DNA of 64,000 bases from Macrolepiota albuminosa (GCA_027475525.1 JAMWFC010000108.1:745811-809810); one strand, 5' to 3'. Shown: positions 10,011 to 20,571, numbered from the stretch's first letter. Notes: generated from the sequence alone by a model not told the origin. Translations and numbers: made by a program.

Positions 10011-11336
10011 GGAGCGGGTGCGACGCGTGTCTGAGACCGGCAGGGGTAGTTCAGCCCTTTGTACTTGTTCCGAGGAATGTTTGGGGGTCGATCGGGGGCC
10101 TTGCGGTCTCGGACGGGCGTGGGAGGTGCATGCGTCGGGGGCGCGTCGATCGTCCCGGGGGTGTCGGGCGTCGGGTCGTTCCCTAGGGCCCGGAGGTGCA
10201 CGGCGGTTGAGGGGTGGTCTTTGGGTCCCGGGAAGGTCATGGTGAGTGTCCTCCAATCGATATCGGGGTTCGTGTCGCGCAGCCAGGGCAGTCCCAGCAC
10301 CATCAGGGTCGATTCGTGAAGTCGCGTGACCAGGAAGTCGGAAGTGAACTCGTAGTTGTTGTCCAGGGTCACGCGTCCCGAGTGAGACCTTTGGATGGGG
10401 CCGGAGGAGGAGGGGGTGCCGTCGAGGCGTTGCAGGCGGAGGGGCTGGTCGAGGGAGTCGTGGGGGAGGTCGAGAGCGTCGCTGATGAATACTCCGGTGG
10501 CTCCGCTGTCGATGAGGGCCGAGACTGGTCCTGGGGCGCCGTCCAGCCTGGCATTGATGACGAAGGATCGGGACGAGCGGGACTGGAGTCCGGGGGGTGG
10601 TGGGGGCTCGTCCGGGGGGTCCTTCGGGGTTGGTTTTGAGGAGTGGGGGATGTCGAAGGGGAGTTGCTGGTCGTCGGGGGTCGGGTCCCGGGTCAGGCAA
10701 AGGGTGAGGTGTCGCCAATCGGGGGACGTCGAAGGGGAGTTGCTGGTCATCGGGGGTCGGGTCCCGGGTCAGGCAAAGGGTGAGGTGTCGCCAATCAATG
10801 CGGGGGTTAGTGTCTCGGAGCCACGGGAGCCCTAGGACCAGGGGTGCGGAAGGGTGGAGTTTGGTTATCAACATCCGGAGGGTGTGAGTCTGTCCGTTGG
10901 CGAAGGTAACGGGCATACGCACAAAATGAGTGATGTCCCCCGCCGTAGAGGCGTCGCCGTCAAAGAGGCAGAGTCGTACCGGGACCGGGAGTCGCTGGGC
11001 GGGTTCCGGGGCGAGGGTAGACCATGCTTCGTCGATGAAGTTGTCGGTGGCGCCGCTGTCGACGAGGGTGTTGAGGGGAGTTCCGGAGGGGGTGAGGCGG
11101 GTTTTGAGGAGGAGGGAGTGCGAAGAGTGGGAGGGTAGGTAAGCCGTGAGGGTGTCCTGTATGAGTGTCGTAGAGCGAAGATGTGAGACCGGGGCGGAGA
11201 AGACGTCGGGGTCGATTCCGCGATTTAGGGCGTCTTCCGGGTCTAAATCGCCGGGTCGTTTTCCGAATACTCGTAGGTAGCGTCCTCCCCTTCGAAGGTC
11301 CAGGTGGCACGTCCCAGGACCTGTCGTTTGGGGCAC
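10011..11336 (-). CDS. gypsy pol, N-terminal part: two tandem aspartic protease domains
   Basis: Two retropepsin-like domains in one polyprotein. The first (about 10797-11130) carries [12 protein letters not shown] and ends with [15 protein letters not shown]. The second (about 10220-10590) carries [12 protein letters not shown] and ends with [15 protein letters not shown]. They share the catalytic DSGAT and the C-terminal [14 protein letters not shown] but differ widely between, so this is a true ancient domain duplication and not one of the 77-bp repeats. Subtracting the 76-bp duplication J puts both in one frame. The frame lies -1 relative to the zinc-knuckle ORF and overlaps it by at least 94 nt (11243-11336), suggesting frameshift expression. 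The linker after domain 2 is proline-rich. Confidence 0.85.
10645..10796. repeat. 76-bp tandem duplication J (imperfect)
   Basis: Units 10645-10720 and 10721-10796 differ at two internal bases, and at a third if the first flanking base is counted. Subtracting 76, not 77, keeps the proteases in frame. It may join two slightly different element copies. Confidence 0.85.
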
Positions 11337-14273
11337 TCGGAGATGAAATGATCTTTCTCACCACAGAGTATGCAGACACCCTCCCTTCTCCGTCGCTCCT
11401 GCACATCCGTCGGGACCTCGATCCAGGGTCGTCCCTTCTTTTGAAGCTGGTTGGCTCGGAGGGCCTCCTCGTCCCGTTCGTCGTCGAAGTCGAAGTCTTC
11501 GGGGTCTCCCAGGAGTTCCTCGGGGCTTGGCGCGTCGCCCGGGTCTTGGGCGGCCACGGCGGCGTTGAGCTGGGCCTGGGGGCGGGTGCCGCTGCCGGGG
11601 TTAGCATTGGGCGGGCCGCGACTCACCGGGGGTCAGCCGCCAGGGAACGCGGGGGGACCGGGGTTTCGACCTTGGGGGTTGAGGGCTTCGCCGGAGGGCC
11701 AAGGGGGTCCTCCTCTAGGGTTCCAGGGGGGTCGGGAATTCGAATACTCGCTGTGGTCTTCCCAGTAGCGTTGGTCGATCTGCATGACGAGGGCCTTGTA
11801 TCCGTCGTAGGAGGGTTGTTTCGGGGCGAGTCGGAGGACGTCCTTGATGCATTGTGGTAGGGCGCGGCGGAGGGCGTACCGGAGGGCGCTGTAGTTCCAA
11901 CCTGTTTCGTAAGCTTCCTTCTCAAAACGTACAATAAAGGTGGTGAAACGTTCTTCTGAGCGCATCCGGAGATTGAAGAGGTTGTCCTCGGCCTCGGCCA
12001 CGGTGTCGTAGATTCCGAACTTCCCGGAGAACTCGTCGACGAAGGCCTGCCAGCGAGCGAGTGCCGGATTGTTGGGGTCGAACTGGATGAGGGCCGTGTA
12101 GTGATCGAAGGCAATCCCCTGGAGGTATGATGCGGCAAAGGCCACCCGGGAGCTGTCAACCTGAAACGTGAGCGGCTTTGCCTGGAACGTATTGAGACAC
12201 TGAGTGAGGAAGGTACGCCATTTTTGGGGGTCCCGGCCCGTGAAAGCGTCGGGCTTTTGGATGTCCAGTCGTCCTTCGCGAGCAAGGGCGTCGCGAGCGT
12301 CGTCCGGTCCGGCAGCGTTGCGGGGAGGGGAGCCAGCATTGTAATAGTAGTAATAGTGATTACCCCCCCCTCCTTGAGGAGGAAAAGCACCAAGGGCGGG
12401 GCTCCACCCGCTGGGAGGTCCTCCTCCGGGTGGCTCACCTGGGGGTCCACGCCCGGGAGGTCCGTTGTCCCAAGGGGGTTCGTTCCTGCCAGGAGGGGGC
12501 CCGGGTCTCCACGCAGGGAGTGGCGGGGGTGGAGGGCCTGGGGGTCGTCCTCGAGGTTCAGCTGGGGGTGGCGGAGGCCGGGTCTCCACGCAGGGAGTGG
12601 CGGGGGTGGAGGGCCTGGGGGTCGTCCTCGAGGTTCAGCTGGGGGTGGCAGAGGCGGTCGGGGAGGGTTCGGCGGTGTCGGGTTGGGCGGAGGGGGGTTA
12701 GGTGCTGGGTCGGGTGCCGGGTTGCGCGGGGGACGTTCAATCCGGGAGAGTCGGGCTTGCATCGGGGGTCGCGGGGGGTTCCGTAGGTCGAAGTGGGGTG
12801 GCGGATCGCGGCGGAAGTTGCGTTCCGGGAGGGCCGGGGCGGACGTGGGGGGTGGTGCTGGTGCCGGGGCGGGCGCGGGCACGGGACGTTGTTCGTTGTT
12901 GTCGCGCGTGAGCTCGTCAATGTAGCATAGCGTGTCGTCCGTACTAGGGGTGTCCACCCGGGCTCTACCGGGGTTCGTCGGGGGCGGGGGTCGGGCGTTG
13001 TCCATTCGCGGGAGGGGTTCCAGGGGTCTCTGGGGCTGCCGGGCTCTACCGGGGTTCGTCGGGGGTCGGGCGTTGTCCATTCGCGGGAGGGGTTCCAGGG
13101 GTCTCTGGGGCTGCCCCAGGTCTCGAAGGTACTAGGAACGGAATTAGCCCTGCGACGAGTTGACAAGCCTACCGTGCAGGCAGCGGGTTGGTCGAAAAGG
13201 CCTCCAGTCGGGTTGAGGGACCGTAATATGGCTGAGGCGTTCTGCCGTTCTTCCCGTTGTCGTTGCTCCGGAGTGGGGGCCGTGGGGGCTGCCGGGACTG
13301 CTGGGGCCGGTTCCGGGGGTTCCCGTCGAATGTGAATCGAGCGACCTGGGTCCGCGGGGTCGTTGAGGGGCCGAGGGGAGGGGGACGCGTGGACTTCGTC
13401 GAGCAGCTGCTGTAATTCTTCCCGGAGGATCGTATTGTGCCTATACTTTACCATGGTTTGCTCCGGGAGTTCTCCCCGCGTGAGGCGATCCCCGAATTTG
13501 ACCAGGCAGTGAGCCCATTCCTCCGGAGTGCCTTCGAAGTTGTCGTGTCCGAATTCGTGAGGCGATCCCCGAATTTGACCAGGCAGTGAGCCCATTCCTC
13601 CGGAGTGCCTTCGAAGTTGTCGTGTCCGAATTCCACAAGCAGCGTCCTTGTCCGTTGCGCGAAGTTCTCTGGCGAGATCCTGAGGGAGCGGAGTACCTCG
13701 TCCCGTTGCCATTCATACTCCTCGAGGCGTTGTCGTCCCATTGGCGAGGTAGGGGTTCGAGCGGGTGGGGCGGCGGCCGGGTAATGACGAAGGGGGTAGT
13801 CGGGGTAGGGGGGTCCTCGGGGTTCTCGGGGTTGGGGGACAGGGCGCTGGCGGCCGGGTAATGACGAAGGGGGTAGTCGGGGTAGGGGGGTCCTCGGGGT
13901 TCTTGGGGTTGGGGGACAGGGCGCTGATAACCGTAGTAGGGGGTGGGTGCAAAGGGGCCCTCGCTGGGGGAATCGGGCGAGGTCCACTGGGTACAGGTGG
14001 GGTCTCCGGCAGGCCCCCGGGGATGCTCCGGTACGAGGGGACCTCCACGGGTCGCGCCATGGCTAAATTGGGCGGAGGGGCCCAGCTGGCTGAGGGCCCC
14101 AGGTCGTAGAGGGACGGGTCAGGGGCCCAGTGGCGGTGGAGATATGGAGGTTCGTACGGGAGAGGTGGGTAGACGGGGCGGGGGGTCTGCACGGAGTAGT
14201 GGTCGGGTACCAGGCGTCCGTAAGGGTCGGTCTGGTACCTGGTGGGGTAGTAAGTGTGAGTATACGTAGCCAT
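11243..14273 (-). CDS. gypsy gag with CCHC zinc knuckle
   Basis: Structural protein of the virus-like particle. ATG at 14271-14273 lies 20 bp from the primer site. Order: a Tyr/Pro-rich N-terminus; a helical block (EEYEWQRDEVLRSL, GTPEEWAHCLVKFGDRL); a proline-rich spacer; a retrotransposon gag domain (PQKWRTFLTQCLNTF ... SYLQGIAFDHYTALI ... FVDEFSGKFG); and a C-terminal part with C-x2-C-x4-H-x4-C ([14 protein letters not shown]) near 11350-11400. A TGA at 11633-11635 sits between the gag domain and the zinc knuckle in one frame, either a mutation of CGA or a readthrough point. A 41-nt intron-like segment at 13132-13172 joins the two gag frames. A further frame change near 14010 is unexplained. 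Duplications K to N add artificial breaks. Confidence 0.82.
12501..12654. repeat. 77-bp tandem duplication K
   Basis: Units 12501-12577 and 12578-12654 are identical, in the proline-rich spacer of gag. Confidence 0.95.
12958..13115. repeat. Tandem duplication L (83 + 77 bp, imperfect)
   Basis: The second copy (13039-13115) is 77 bp. The first (12958-13040) has six extra bases in a G-rich run. The offsets are multiples of 3, so this one does not shift the gag frame. Confidence 0.85.
13132..13172 (-). other. Candidate 41-nt intron in gag
   Basis: On the minus strand it starts GTAGGCTTG and ends CCGTTCCTAG with a branch-like GGCTAAT 11 nt before the acceptor. The N-terminal gag frame ends at a codon boundary at the donor. 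The main gag frame, which has a TAG at this acceptor, continues in phase after it. The size is short for this group of fungi, so an indel remains possible. Confidence 0.5.
13479..13632. repeat. 77-bp tandem duplication M
   Basis: Units 13479-13555 and 13556-13632 are identical, in the N-terminal gag helical block. Confidence 0.95.
13772..13925. repeat. 77-bp tandem duplication N
   Basis: Units 13772-13848 and 13849-13925 differ at one base (ttctcggg versus ttcttggg); N-terminal gag. Confidence 0.93.
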
Positions 14274-14293
14274 CAAGAACGGTGTAAGGAGAG

Positions 14294-14305
14294 AGTCTTG
14301 ATATT
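14294..14305 (-). promoter_or_regulatory. Primer binding site of the self-priming type
   Basis: One base inside the 5' LTR the element reads AATATCAAGACT. This 12-mer is the exact reverse complement of AGTCTTGATATT inside the LTR (14672-14683; also 3538-3549). A TATA-like site lies about 28 nt upstream of that LTR sequence, so AGTCTTGATATT would be the 5' end of the transcript and could fold back as primer, as in Tf1. No tRNA 3'-end complement (TGG start) is present. Confidence 0.75.
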
Positions 14306-14705
14306 ATGTCAGGTTCCGCTGAATCGGGGGCTTTCCGGGAAAGCGATGCCCTTACGATGCGGACTTGATCTACGGATACTCGGGTGTCTGGAGCTCCGGG
14401 GCTAGGACTCCGGGGTTCAAGGCGAGGACAGGGGTAATCCCGGGAGAGGGGACTAGAGTCCGGGAGTTTTGGATGAGAGTGGCTGGGAGTTAGAGGAGGT
14501 CGAGTCGTGAACCGGAGGTTCTAAGACGAGACCAAGTTAGTAACTTAAGAGTCGCGAAGTGCGTACCAAACTTATAGCACGCGAATACTAAGGCGTGCCA
14601 GTCGAAGCGTACCAAACGAGGCGTACCAGTCAAACAAGAGGGCACGCAATAACCAATGTAACAGTGTATGCAATATCAAGACTGGCGAATACAGTGGGGA
14701 GCTAT

Positions 14706-14713
14706 GCTATAAG
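14706..14713 (-). promoter_or_regulatory. LTR TATA-like box
   Basis: Minus strand CTTATAGC. The TATAGC core starts 28 nt upstream of the predicted transcript start at 14683, which is also the start of the self-priming 12-mer. The 3' LTR has the same at 3572-3579. Confidence 0.55.
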
Positions 14714-14933
14714 TACTACGGGAACGTGTCTCGGGGTTCCGGGGTGTCTAGGATGAGTTCCGGGGGCCATTGAGTAGCGGGCAGGGACTGTATACCGGGA
14801 TCGCGCGTGTGGGGACGCGCGATCAATTGGCGTGGAGGGAGTTGTGATGCGTGGTGCGTGATGCGTGATGGCCGCGCCGCGAGATCCGATCGTTGATGGC
14901 GGTTGGTCCCGGGGTCCATGATGCAAGGGTCCT

Positions 14934-15087
14934 GGGGGGCTGGCTGATGGTGATCGTTGACGGATGATGGCGGCCGTTGATGCATGTGATGGCGGTGCCG
15001 GTAGTAGTGAGGGGGGCTGGCTGATGGTGATCGTTGACGGATGATGGCGGCCGTTGATGCATGTGATGGCGGTGCCGGTAGTAGTGA
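14934..15087. repeat. 77-bp tandem duplication O
   Basis: Units 14934-15010 and 15011-15087 are identical. It accounts exactly for the LTR length difference (870 against 793 bp). Confidence 0.95.
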
Positions 15088-15176
15088 TAGCGGGGCGCGT
15101 TCTGCGGGGTCGGGGGGAGGGTTAGCGGGTGGGGTTCCGGGGGTGTCTCGGGGTGGATCCGGAGGGGGTCGTGATA

Positions 15177-15181
15177 GTAGA
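15177..15181. repeat. Target-site duplication GTAGA, right copy
   Basis: Matches 3168-3172 and closes the gypsy insertion. Confidence 0.9.
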
Positions 15182-17395
15182 CATTGGAAATCGAACTTGA
15201 CACATTTTTCCACCTACATGATATGTCGGAAGGCTCTCAAGACTGCAGCAGCTCGTGCTCGTGAAGGATGAGCCAAAGAAAGAAAAACAAAAAAGAATAT
15301 GTTGGATATGAGTTCTGCTCAAGAGATTGTTGGCTCGGTTAATGAAGAATGTATGGCCTGAATTGGAGGAGTGAATCATGAGCAATCAGAGGAGGAATCT
15401 GAGGATGAAAACTGGAATAACACTGACAATGAGATGGAATCGGAGGATGAAGAACTCAAGCAACTAGAGGGAGAAGAACTAGTCAAAGGACTCAAAAAGA
15501 AGTGGAAATGCTTATAAAAGGAGACGGAAAGCTTTGAAAAAGGCTTGCTGTATTTTCAGATGTTGCAACCAAAGACATGAAAAGATTGGAACAAGGCCGA
15601 GGCCAACCAGAAACTTAGTTACAATGAGTTGTCAAAGCACTTGCAATGCAGGACTGCACAGCAACTGCATGAAAAAGAAGTAAAAGATAAAGTCACACGT
15701 GAAAGGTCAGTAATACTGCTTTGACACGGAAAAATAAAATCTGAAGGTACCTTTTGACAGTGAGCAGGCAAACAAATTTCGAAGTTTCTTTAATATCAAG
15801 ACTTTGGATACAGTTATTGCTGAAAAAGAGTTCTCACTGCAAGAAGGAGCTGCACCAGAAAATCAAAAACAAAGTTTTGATGAGGAAGATGGAATTTGTC
15901 AAGGATATCTATCAGATCTTCCAATGGATCCAGAGTACGAATCTGACAATGAAGAAGACAACTCACCTGGAGAATTTACAAGTATCCTAGCTCTCAACCA
16001 CTCTTCAAGCAGCACAAATATCATTCTACCTCCAAAACTCAAACGACGCAAGTTGGATGTCCCAGCTTTTGAAGCACGTCAAATTGCCAAAGAGAATCGT
16101 TTCAAGATGTTAACAGCTGCTTTGCATGACATCGAAAAGCTTATTACATCGAAGAAAACTCAGTTTGCTGCAGGATCAAATGAATTACAGGCTTCAAAGT
16201 TATCTTCATATGGTTGTCAATAATAAGCACCACTTGATGGAAGCATCTGAAAGAGCTGCTGAGAGTCAAGGATTTTCTGTGAAATGGGGAAGAAGGATGG
16301 TTCGTCAATAGGTTGCAAGCTGGGTCAAAACTCGTGAGCTTTCAAAGTCAGATCGTGGCTGCCATACAAAGGTCTATTCCTTACTCAATGATCCTGATGT
16401 GGAGAATGAATTACGATCTTACTTGTGAAGCAACAAATGGTCAACAAATCTTGAAAAACTTGTAGACTTTACGAAAAACAAGCTTCTTCCAGATGATACA
16501 AAGAAATATCTTCACTATATCATTGAAGAAGAAATGCCCACTGGTTTACGCAAATATCTTGAAGTTGAATTGTTTCCACAGATTCAAATGAAAGTGTCAA
16601 GAGGCATTTCTCTCCGAACAGCACGTCGATGGCTTCATAAGGAAGGATTTCGATATACTGCACACAAGAAAGCCTTATATTATGATGGACATGAACGAGA
16701 AGATGTTGTGGAGTACTGACAAAAAGTGTTTCTTCCTAAAATGGCAGAATATGAATGGCAGCTTGTTAAATTTGTTGTGGGAGATGTTGATAAAGAGGTT
16801 GAGCTTAATCTTGCTCCAGAAGAGAGTCCAATTGTTCTTGTTGCCTATGATGAGATGACGGCACAGGCAAATGATGATCAAAAGATGTCATGGGTATGGA
16901 AAAGTGAATAGCCATTGAAAAAAAAAGGAGTTGGGAATGGGTTGCATTAGTCAGATGTTATCTGTTCAACAAAAGGATGGTTGAAAGACGCAAGTGTCAC
17001 ACTGGAATATAGAAAGAATTATGATGGATATTGGAATGGAGAACTCTTTGTGAAACAGGTATGTATTGACAACTTTAATATTAACTGGCATTCTAAATTT
17101 CTATTCAGTGAAAGGAAAAAATTATTCCAGCTTTTGAATGTGCACATCCACCTGGTTACAAGGCACTATTTCTTATCGACAACTCTCAGGGTCATTCTGC
17201 ATATTCTGAAGATGCTCTTCTTGTGTCTTGGATGAACATGCAACCAGGTGGACGGCAGGCAAAAATGTGTGATGGCTGATTCATCAAAAATGGTGAAAAA
17301 ATCATGCAAAAAATGTGCTTTCCATCAGACCATGCAGAGCATCCAGGTGAGCCCAAAGGCATGCAACAAGTTCTGAAGGTTATCTATGGAAAGTT
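15182..17395 (+). pseudogene. Decayed DDE-type transposase
   Basis: A chain of plus-strand frames with stops between them. It likely begins at ATG 15218 (a basic, Ala-rich start). Recognisable parts: an acidic mid-region (15804-16220); VKWGRRMVRQ; ISLRTARRWLHKEGF, a helix-turn-helix-like segment (16600-16660); the first catalytic Asp in LVAYDEMTAQA (about 16840); KNYDGYWNGELFV; and a second Asp in LFLIDNSQGHSAY (about 17165-17205). An intron of typical form (GTATGT...TTCAG) lies at about 17059-17108. It stops abruptly near 17395 without the C-terminal acidic residue. This transposase type is common in Agaricomycetes; I do not assign a superfamily. The gypsy element inserted just upstream of its start. 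Confidence 0.7.
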
Positions 17396-18984
17396 GTGAC
17401 AGTGATTGCATTTTGATGGTTGTCCATTTTGAACATCTAAATGAAACTATAAATATAGCATTGGCAATATTAGCATTTGATTCTAACAAGTAATGGTACA
17501 AGAAACAATAAATAAGATCTGAATCAAACACCGAAACTACCATGTTAGAGCAGACAACAAAGAAGAAGTACAAACAAATGACTTCCAATGAAGCTAACAT
17601 GCAAGAAGATATTAATAAGTTGGACTCAAGATTTGTTTTCAATTGTACCCCTTTTTTTGATATAATAAGGCTTATTGACATTGTAGGGAAAAAATAGATG
17701 AAAGCAGCTTGAGTTATATCCTTGATAAAGGCAAAAATATTTCCAGTTCTAGCAATCAGTACATGTTGAATATTTAAATGTCAATATTCTGCAACCACCG
17801 CAATTAATTGAATTATAATCTATAGAATGCTACATGCTAAAGATGTTGTATTGCAACTATCTTATGCTGAATTTATGAACGATTTGACTCTACAAAACAT
17901 GTAAGTCAAAATATTTGAATTACTTTATCAACTGACTTTTTTTATATATTACTCTAGATAAGACATTAAGTCTGATAATACACAACCTATCATTCTAGAA
18001 ACTATCAATTATACATGCTATGATACCAAAACTTCCCAAGTATCCAAAGAGGCTATTGTCAATCTCAAATATTCCTTTCCTGGTATAGCAAGTTGTCTTA
18101 TGAAATTGGACGTCCATGTACCTAAATCAAGGAATATTCAAGTAGTCAATCTCGCTGCTGCTAACTCTCAAGATTTCCAATAAGGATTTGTCTTTTAACA
18201 AAAAAAATCTTTTATGGCCAAGCAAAACTTTTCCATCTTTTATCTTGTTGGAATGGTCATATTTAGCCATCTGCTTGACGAAAGAGACTCACATTATATA
18301 TCAGTTGCTTTTTCAGATCACACATTTCCTTATGCAATGGCCTTTATTGGAGTAGTTTCCAACAAGAGGAATTTATTGGTAATCACGCAACAGAATAACA
18401 TATTCCTTACAACAATGCTCACGAAAAAGAATATAAATTGTTCAGATTCAGATATACAGTATAATTAATGATTATTACTTAATATAGAAAGCTAACGACT
18501 CTTCAAAAAAACTACAAGACTAGCTCCTGCTTCTTCAACAAAGAAGGGTGATTGCAGCCACACCAAGTTATCTTGGTCTGATGCAGTAAGACTATACGGA
18601 GATTCAAGTAAGCCATAAAATTTACCCACTTTTTTCTATGATTGCTTATTATAGTTAAATAACAATTCTAGTACCAGTTTATGATGGTCGACACTAAAAA
18701 TTCAACCTTGAAAAATATCAGTCATTGTCTCATGCATACGTTGAGGTGGCAAACTAGTTAGCTGTTATTGTCACATTCACAGTCAGCGTCTACAAGGGCC
18801 GCTTTGAAGACACAACTTCATTCAACATCCAAGACGTTATTTTGCTTGCTGACCCTGAAGAAGCCAATTGTTGTGCTGCTACAGTACATTCACTGCTGAT
18901 GTAGGTTAAAGACAAGGTTGATCTGCCAATAGATGATAAATATGTTAAAATTGAAAAAGTAGAAGATGAAGAAGACTTGGTATA
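17396..18984 (+). pseudogene. Coding remnants of unknown type
   Basis: Three plus-strand pieces keep protein-like composition between stops. 17985-18180 contains YDTKTSQVSKEAIV and VHVPKSRNIQVVNLAA. 18214-18466 contains LLDERDSHYISVAFSD and FIGVVSNKRNL. 18780-18984 contains SFNIQDVILLADPEE and an acidic KIEKVEDEEDL. I do not recognise the family. The pieces could be exons of one decayed gene, as they are collinear and separated by AT-rich, intron-like gaps. 17396-17700 shows nothing. Confidence 0.3.
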
Positions 18985-19020
18985 ATTGTCATTTGTCAAA
19001 GTACTATTCCACCCTTTAGC

Positions 19021-19519
19021 TGTCAGTGGACTCCTCATTTCTTCCTTTTCTCACTTCTTATCTCTTCACTCTCCTTCCATTCATTCTCTTATTTCTTCTG
19101 ACATTATTTCATTTTACTGTTTCTATTCTTTCAACACTATCTGTTAGTACTACTCTCAGCTCTTGAGATGCTCTGGTTTTTTAGCCACCATTCAGACAAG
19201 TGTGGGCCCACTCAGCACTGCTTCCAGACCACTTATATAAGCCAGAGTTTGCCAGAGTTTGCCTCTTATTTGTTCAAGTATTTGTGTAGGCAATTTTCAA
19301 GTTTTTAAGGTTTTGTTGTACTGTACAGTTGTTTCCCATGCTTCAGAGGCCCCAGAAGCGTCCAACCTGGCATAGGGAATCCCCAGACTTGTTCTCTTTG
19401 GATCTCCCTCTGCCAGATGAGTAGCTACCTTGATATTGTCAGTATATATTCTAATACACTTTGGATCTCCCTCTGCCAGCTGTGTGACTGAGCCACAGCC
19501 TCTAGAGGCCGTCCTTACA
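19021..19519 (+). mobile_element. Solo LTR of gypsy family G2 (499 bp)
   Basis: It starts TGTCAGTGG and ends GTCCTTACA, and is flanked by TTAGC at 19016-19020 and 19520-19524, a perfect 5-bp target-site duplication. It contains the palindromic TATA-like cttatataag near 19236 and a direct repeat of tttggatctccctctgccag. The related LTR piece at 44719-45058 adjoins a chromodomain-bearing pol end, which identifies the family as a gypsy chromovirus. Confidence 0.85.
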
Positions 19520-19524
19520 TTAGC

Positions 19525-19837
19525 ATAGAGTCTTTTTTTGCCCAACCAATACAATTTTTTTTACTGCAACTAGCTATTCTAATACTTCAAACAAGACATA
19601 GAACGGATATAACATAACATACCTAATGTGTTTTTGATTTAGTCCAGGGTTGAGACAAAGTCTCATTGCTGAGTCTCTTAGTGGCAAAAGGTCAAGCCAG
19701 TTGTCATGCCTGCTAATTAATTCAAAGTAGAGTCTCTTGTGTCTCAGTCTCATTGACTAGTTCTTTACAGAATAGCAGAGTGTAAATTCATTTTCTTAAG
19801 TGTGAACTTAGTGACATCCGACTTAGAGGGGACTTCT
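19525..19837. other. Spacer, nothing recognised
   Basis: AT-rich DNA between the solo LTR and the Tc1-like element. No coding or repeat signal was seen. Confidence 0.4.
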
Positions 19838-19991
19838 CCTACAGTGGCTCAAAAAACTGTCCCAATGTTTCATACTTTTTGAAAGATGACATTGGCATGA
19901 AGGATGGGAAGTACCCTACAGTGGCTCAAAAAACTGTCCCAATGTTTCATACTTTTTGAAAGATGACATTGGCATGAAGGATGGGAAGTAC
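19838..19991. repeat. 77-bp tandem duplication P
   Basis: Units 19838-19914 and 19915-19991 are identical and double the terminal inverted repeat of the Tc1-like element. Confidence 0.95.
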
Positions 19992-20328
19992 TTAAAATCC
20001 TGATTAAATCACGTAAAATACTATGGCATTGTAGCTACAAAATGAATGTAAGTTTATGTAATCAAGATCAAAACTGATGGAGCAATAGCCATTTTAAAAT
20101 ATTCACTCATTGGGACAGTTTTTTGAGCATCTCTAATTTTAATATCTAGTACTTTGTATGTCCTCCATTTGCCTTGATAACTGCTTGAATCCTTCTAGGC
20201 ATGCTTTCTATTAGTCTTTGGCATACCTCTGGTGGTATTTCATCCCACTCCTTTGCAACCCTCTCCCATAATTCATGCACACCATAAGGAGGTGTTTCAT
20301 ACTGCCTAAGTTGCTCTTTGAGGTACTT

Positions 20329-20482
20329 CCAGAGATGTTCAATAGGGTTGAGATCAGGGGATTGGGCTAGCCACCAAAGGACATTAAAGTTGTTGTCCTC
20401 AAACCCCAGAGATGTTCAATAGGGTTGAGATCAGGGGATTGGGCTAGCCACCAAAGGACATTAAAGTTGTTGTCCTCAAACC
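20329..20482. repeat. 77-bp tandem duplication Q
   Basis: Units 20329-20405 and 20406-20482 are identical, at the catalytic Glu region of transposase 1. Confidence 0.95.
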
Positions 20483-20571
20483 ACTTGTCAGCCCTCTTGG
20501 AGTCGTGTTTGGAGTTATTGTCCTGTTGAAAGTAGTAGGCACCCTCCTTCATCTCCAACTTCTCAAAGTTT

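Larger units (their letters stand above)
3173..15176 (-). mobile_element. Near-complete Ty3/gypsy chromovirus (12.0 kb)
   Basis: Full-length LTR retrotransposon on the minus strand: 5' LTR 14307-15176, primer site 14294-14305, gag, zinc knuckle, two proteases, RT, RNase H, integrase, chromodomain, a gene on the opposite strand (4093-5975), polypurine tract 3966-3978 and 3' LTR 3173-3965. The two LTRs differ at nine places that I could find, all transitions, plus one 77-bp duplication. It is therefore recent, at about 1% divergence. Domain order RT-RNaseH-IN-chromodomain and the self-priming type of primer site place it near the Tf1/sushi chromoviruses. It is far richer in GC than its surroundings. 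Real disabling changes are few: two in-frame TGA codons (7993-7995 and 11633-11635), and frame changes near 10010 and 14010. The other breaks coincide with 77-bp duplications that look like assembly errors. Confidence 0.93.
14307..15176 (-). repeat. 5' LTR of the gypsy element (870 bp)
   Basis: It matches 3173-3965 with nine transitions seen by eye and one added 77-bp unit, and drives transcription toward lower coordinates. Its outer end reads TGATA where the 3' LTR has TGACA, one C-to-T change. GTAGA follows at 15177-15181. Confidence 0.92.

Noticed and set aside
11592..11626. GTGAGT...TGCTAAC...CAG, an intron-like 35-nt segment (minus) at the gag/zinc-knuckle border
   Set aside because: It starts downstream of the in-frame TGA, so splicing would not remove the stop, and it is very short.
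15182..17395. Assignment of the transposase relic to KDZ, hAT or pogo
   Set aside because: The visible Asp motifs do not decide between superfamilies and the C-terminal acidic residue is missing.
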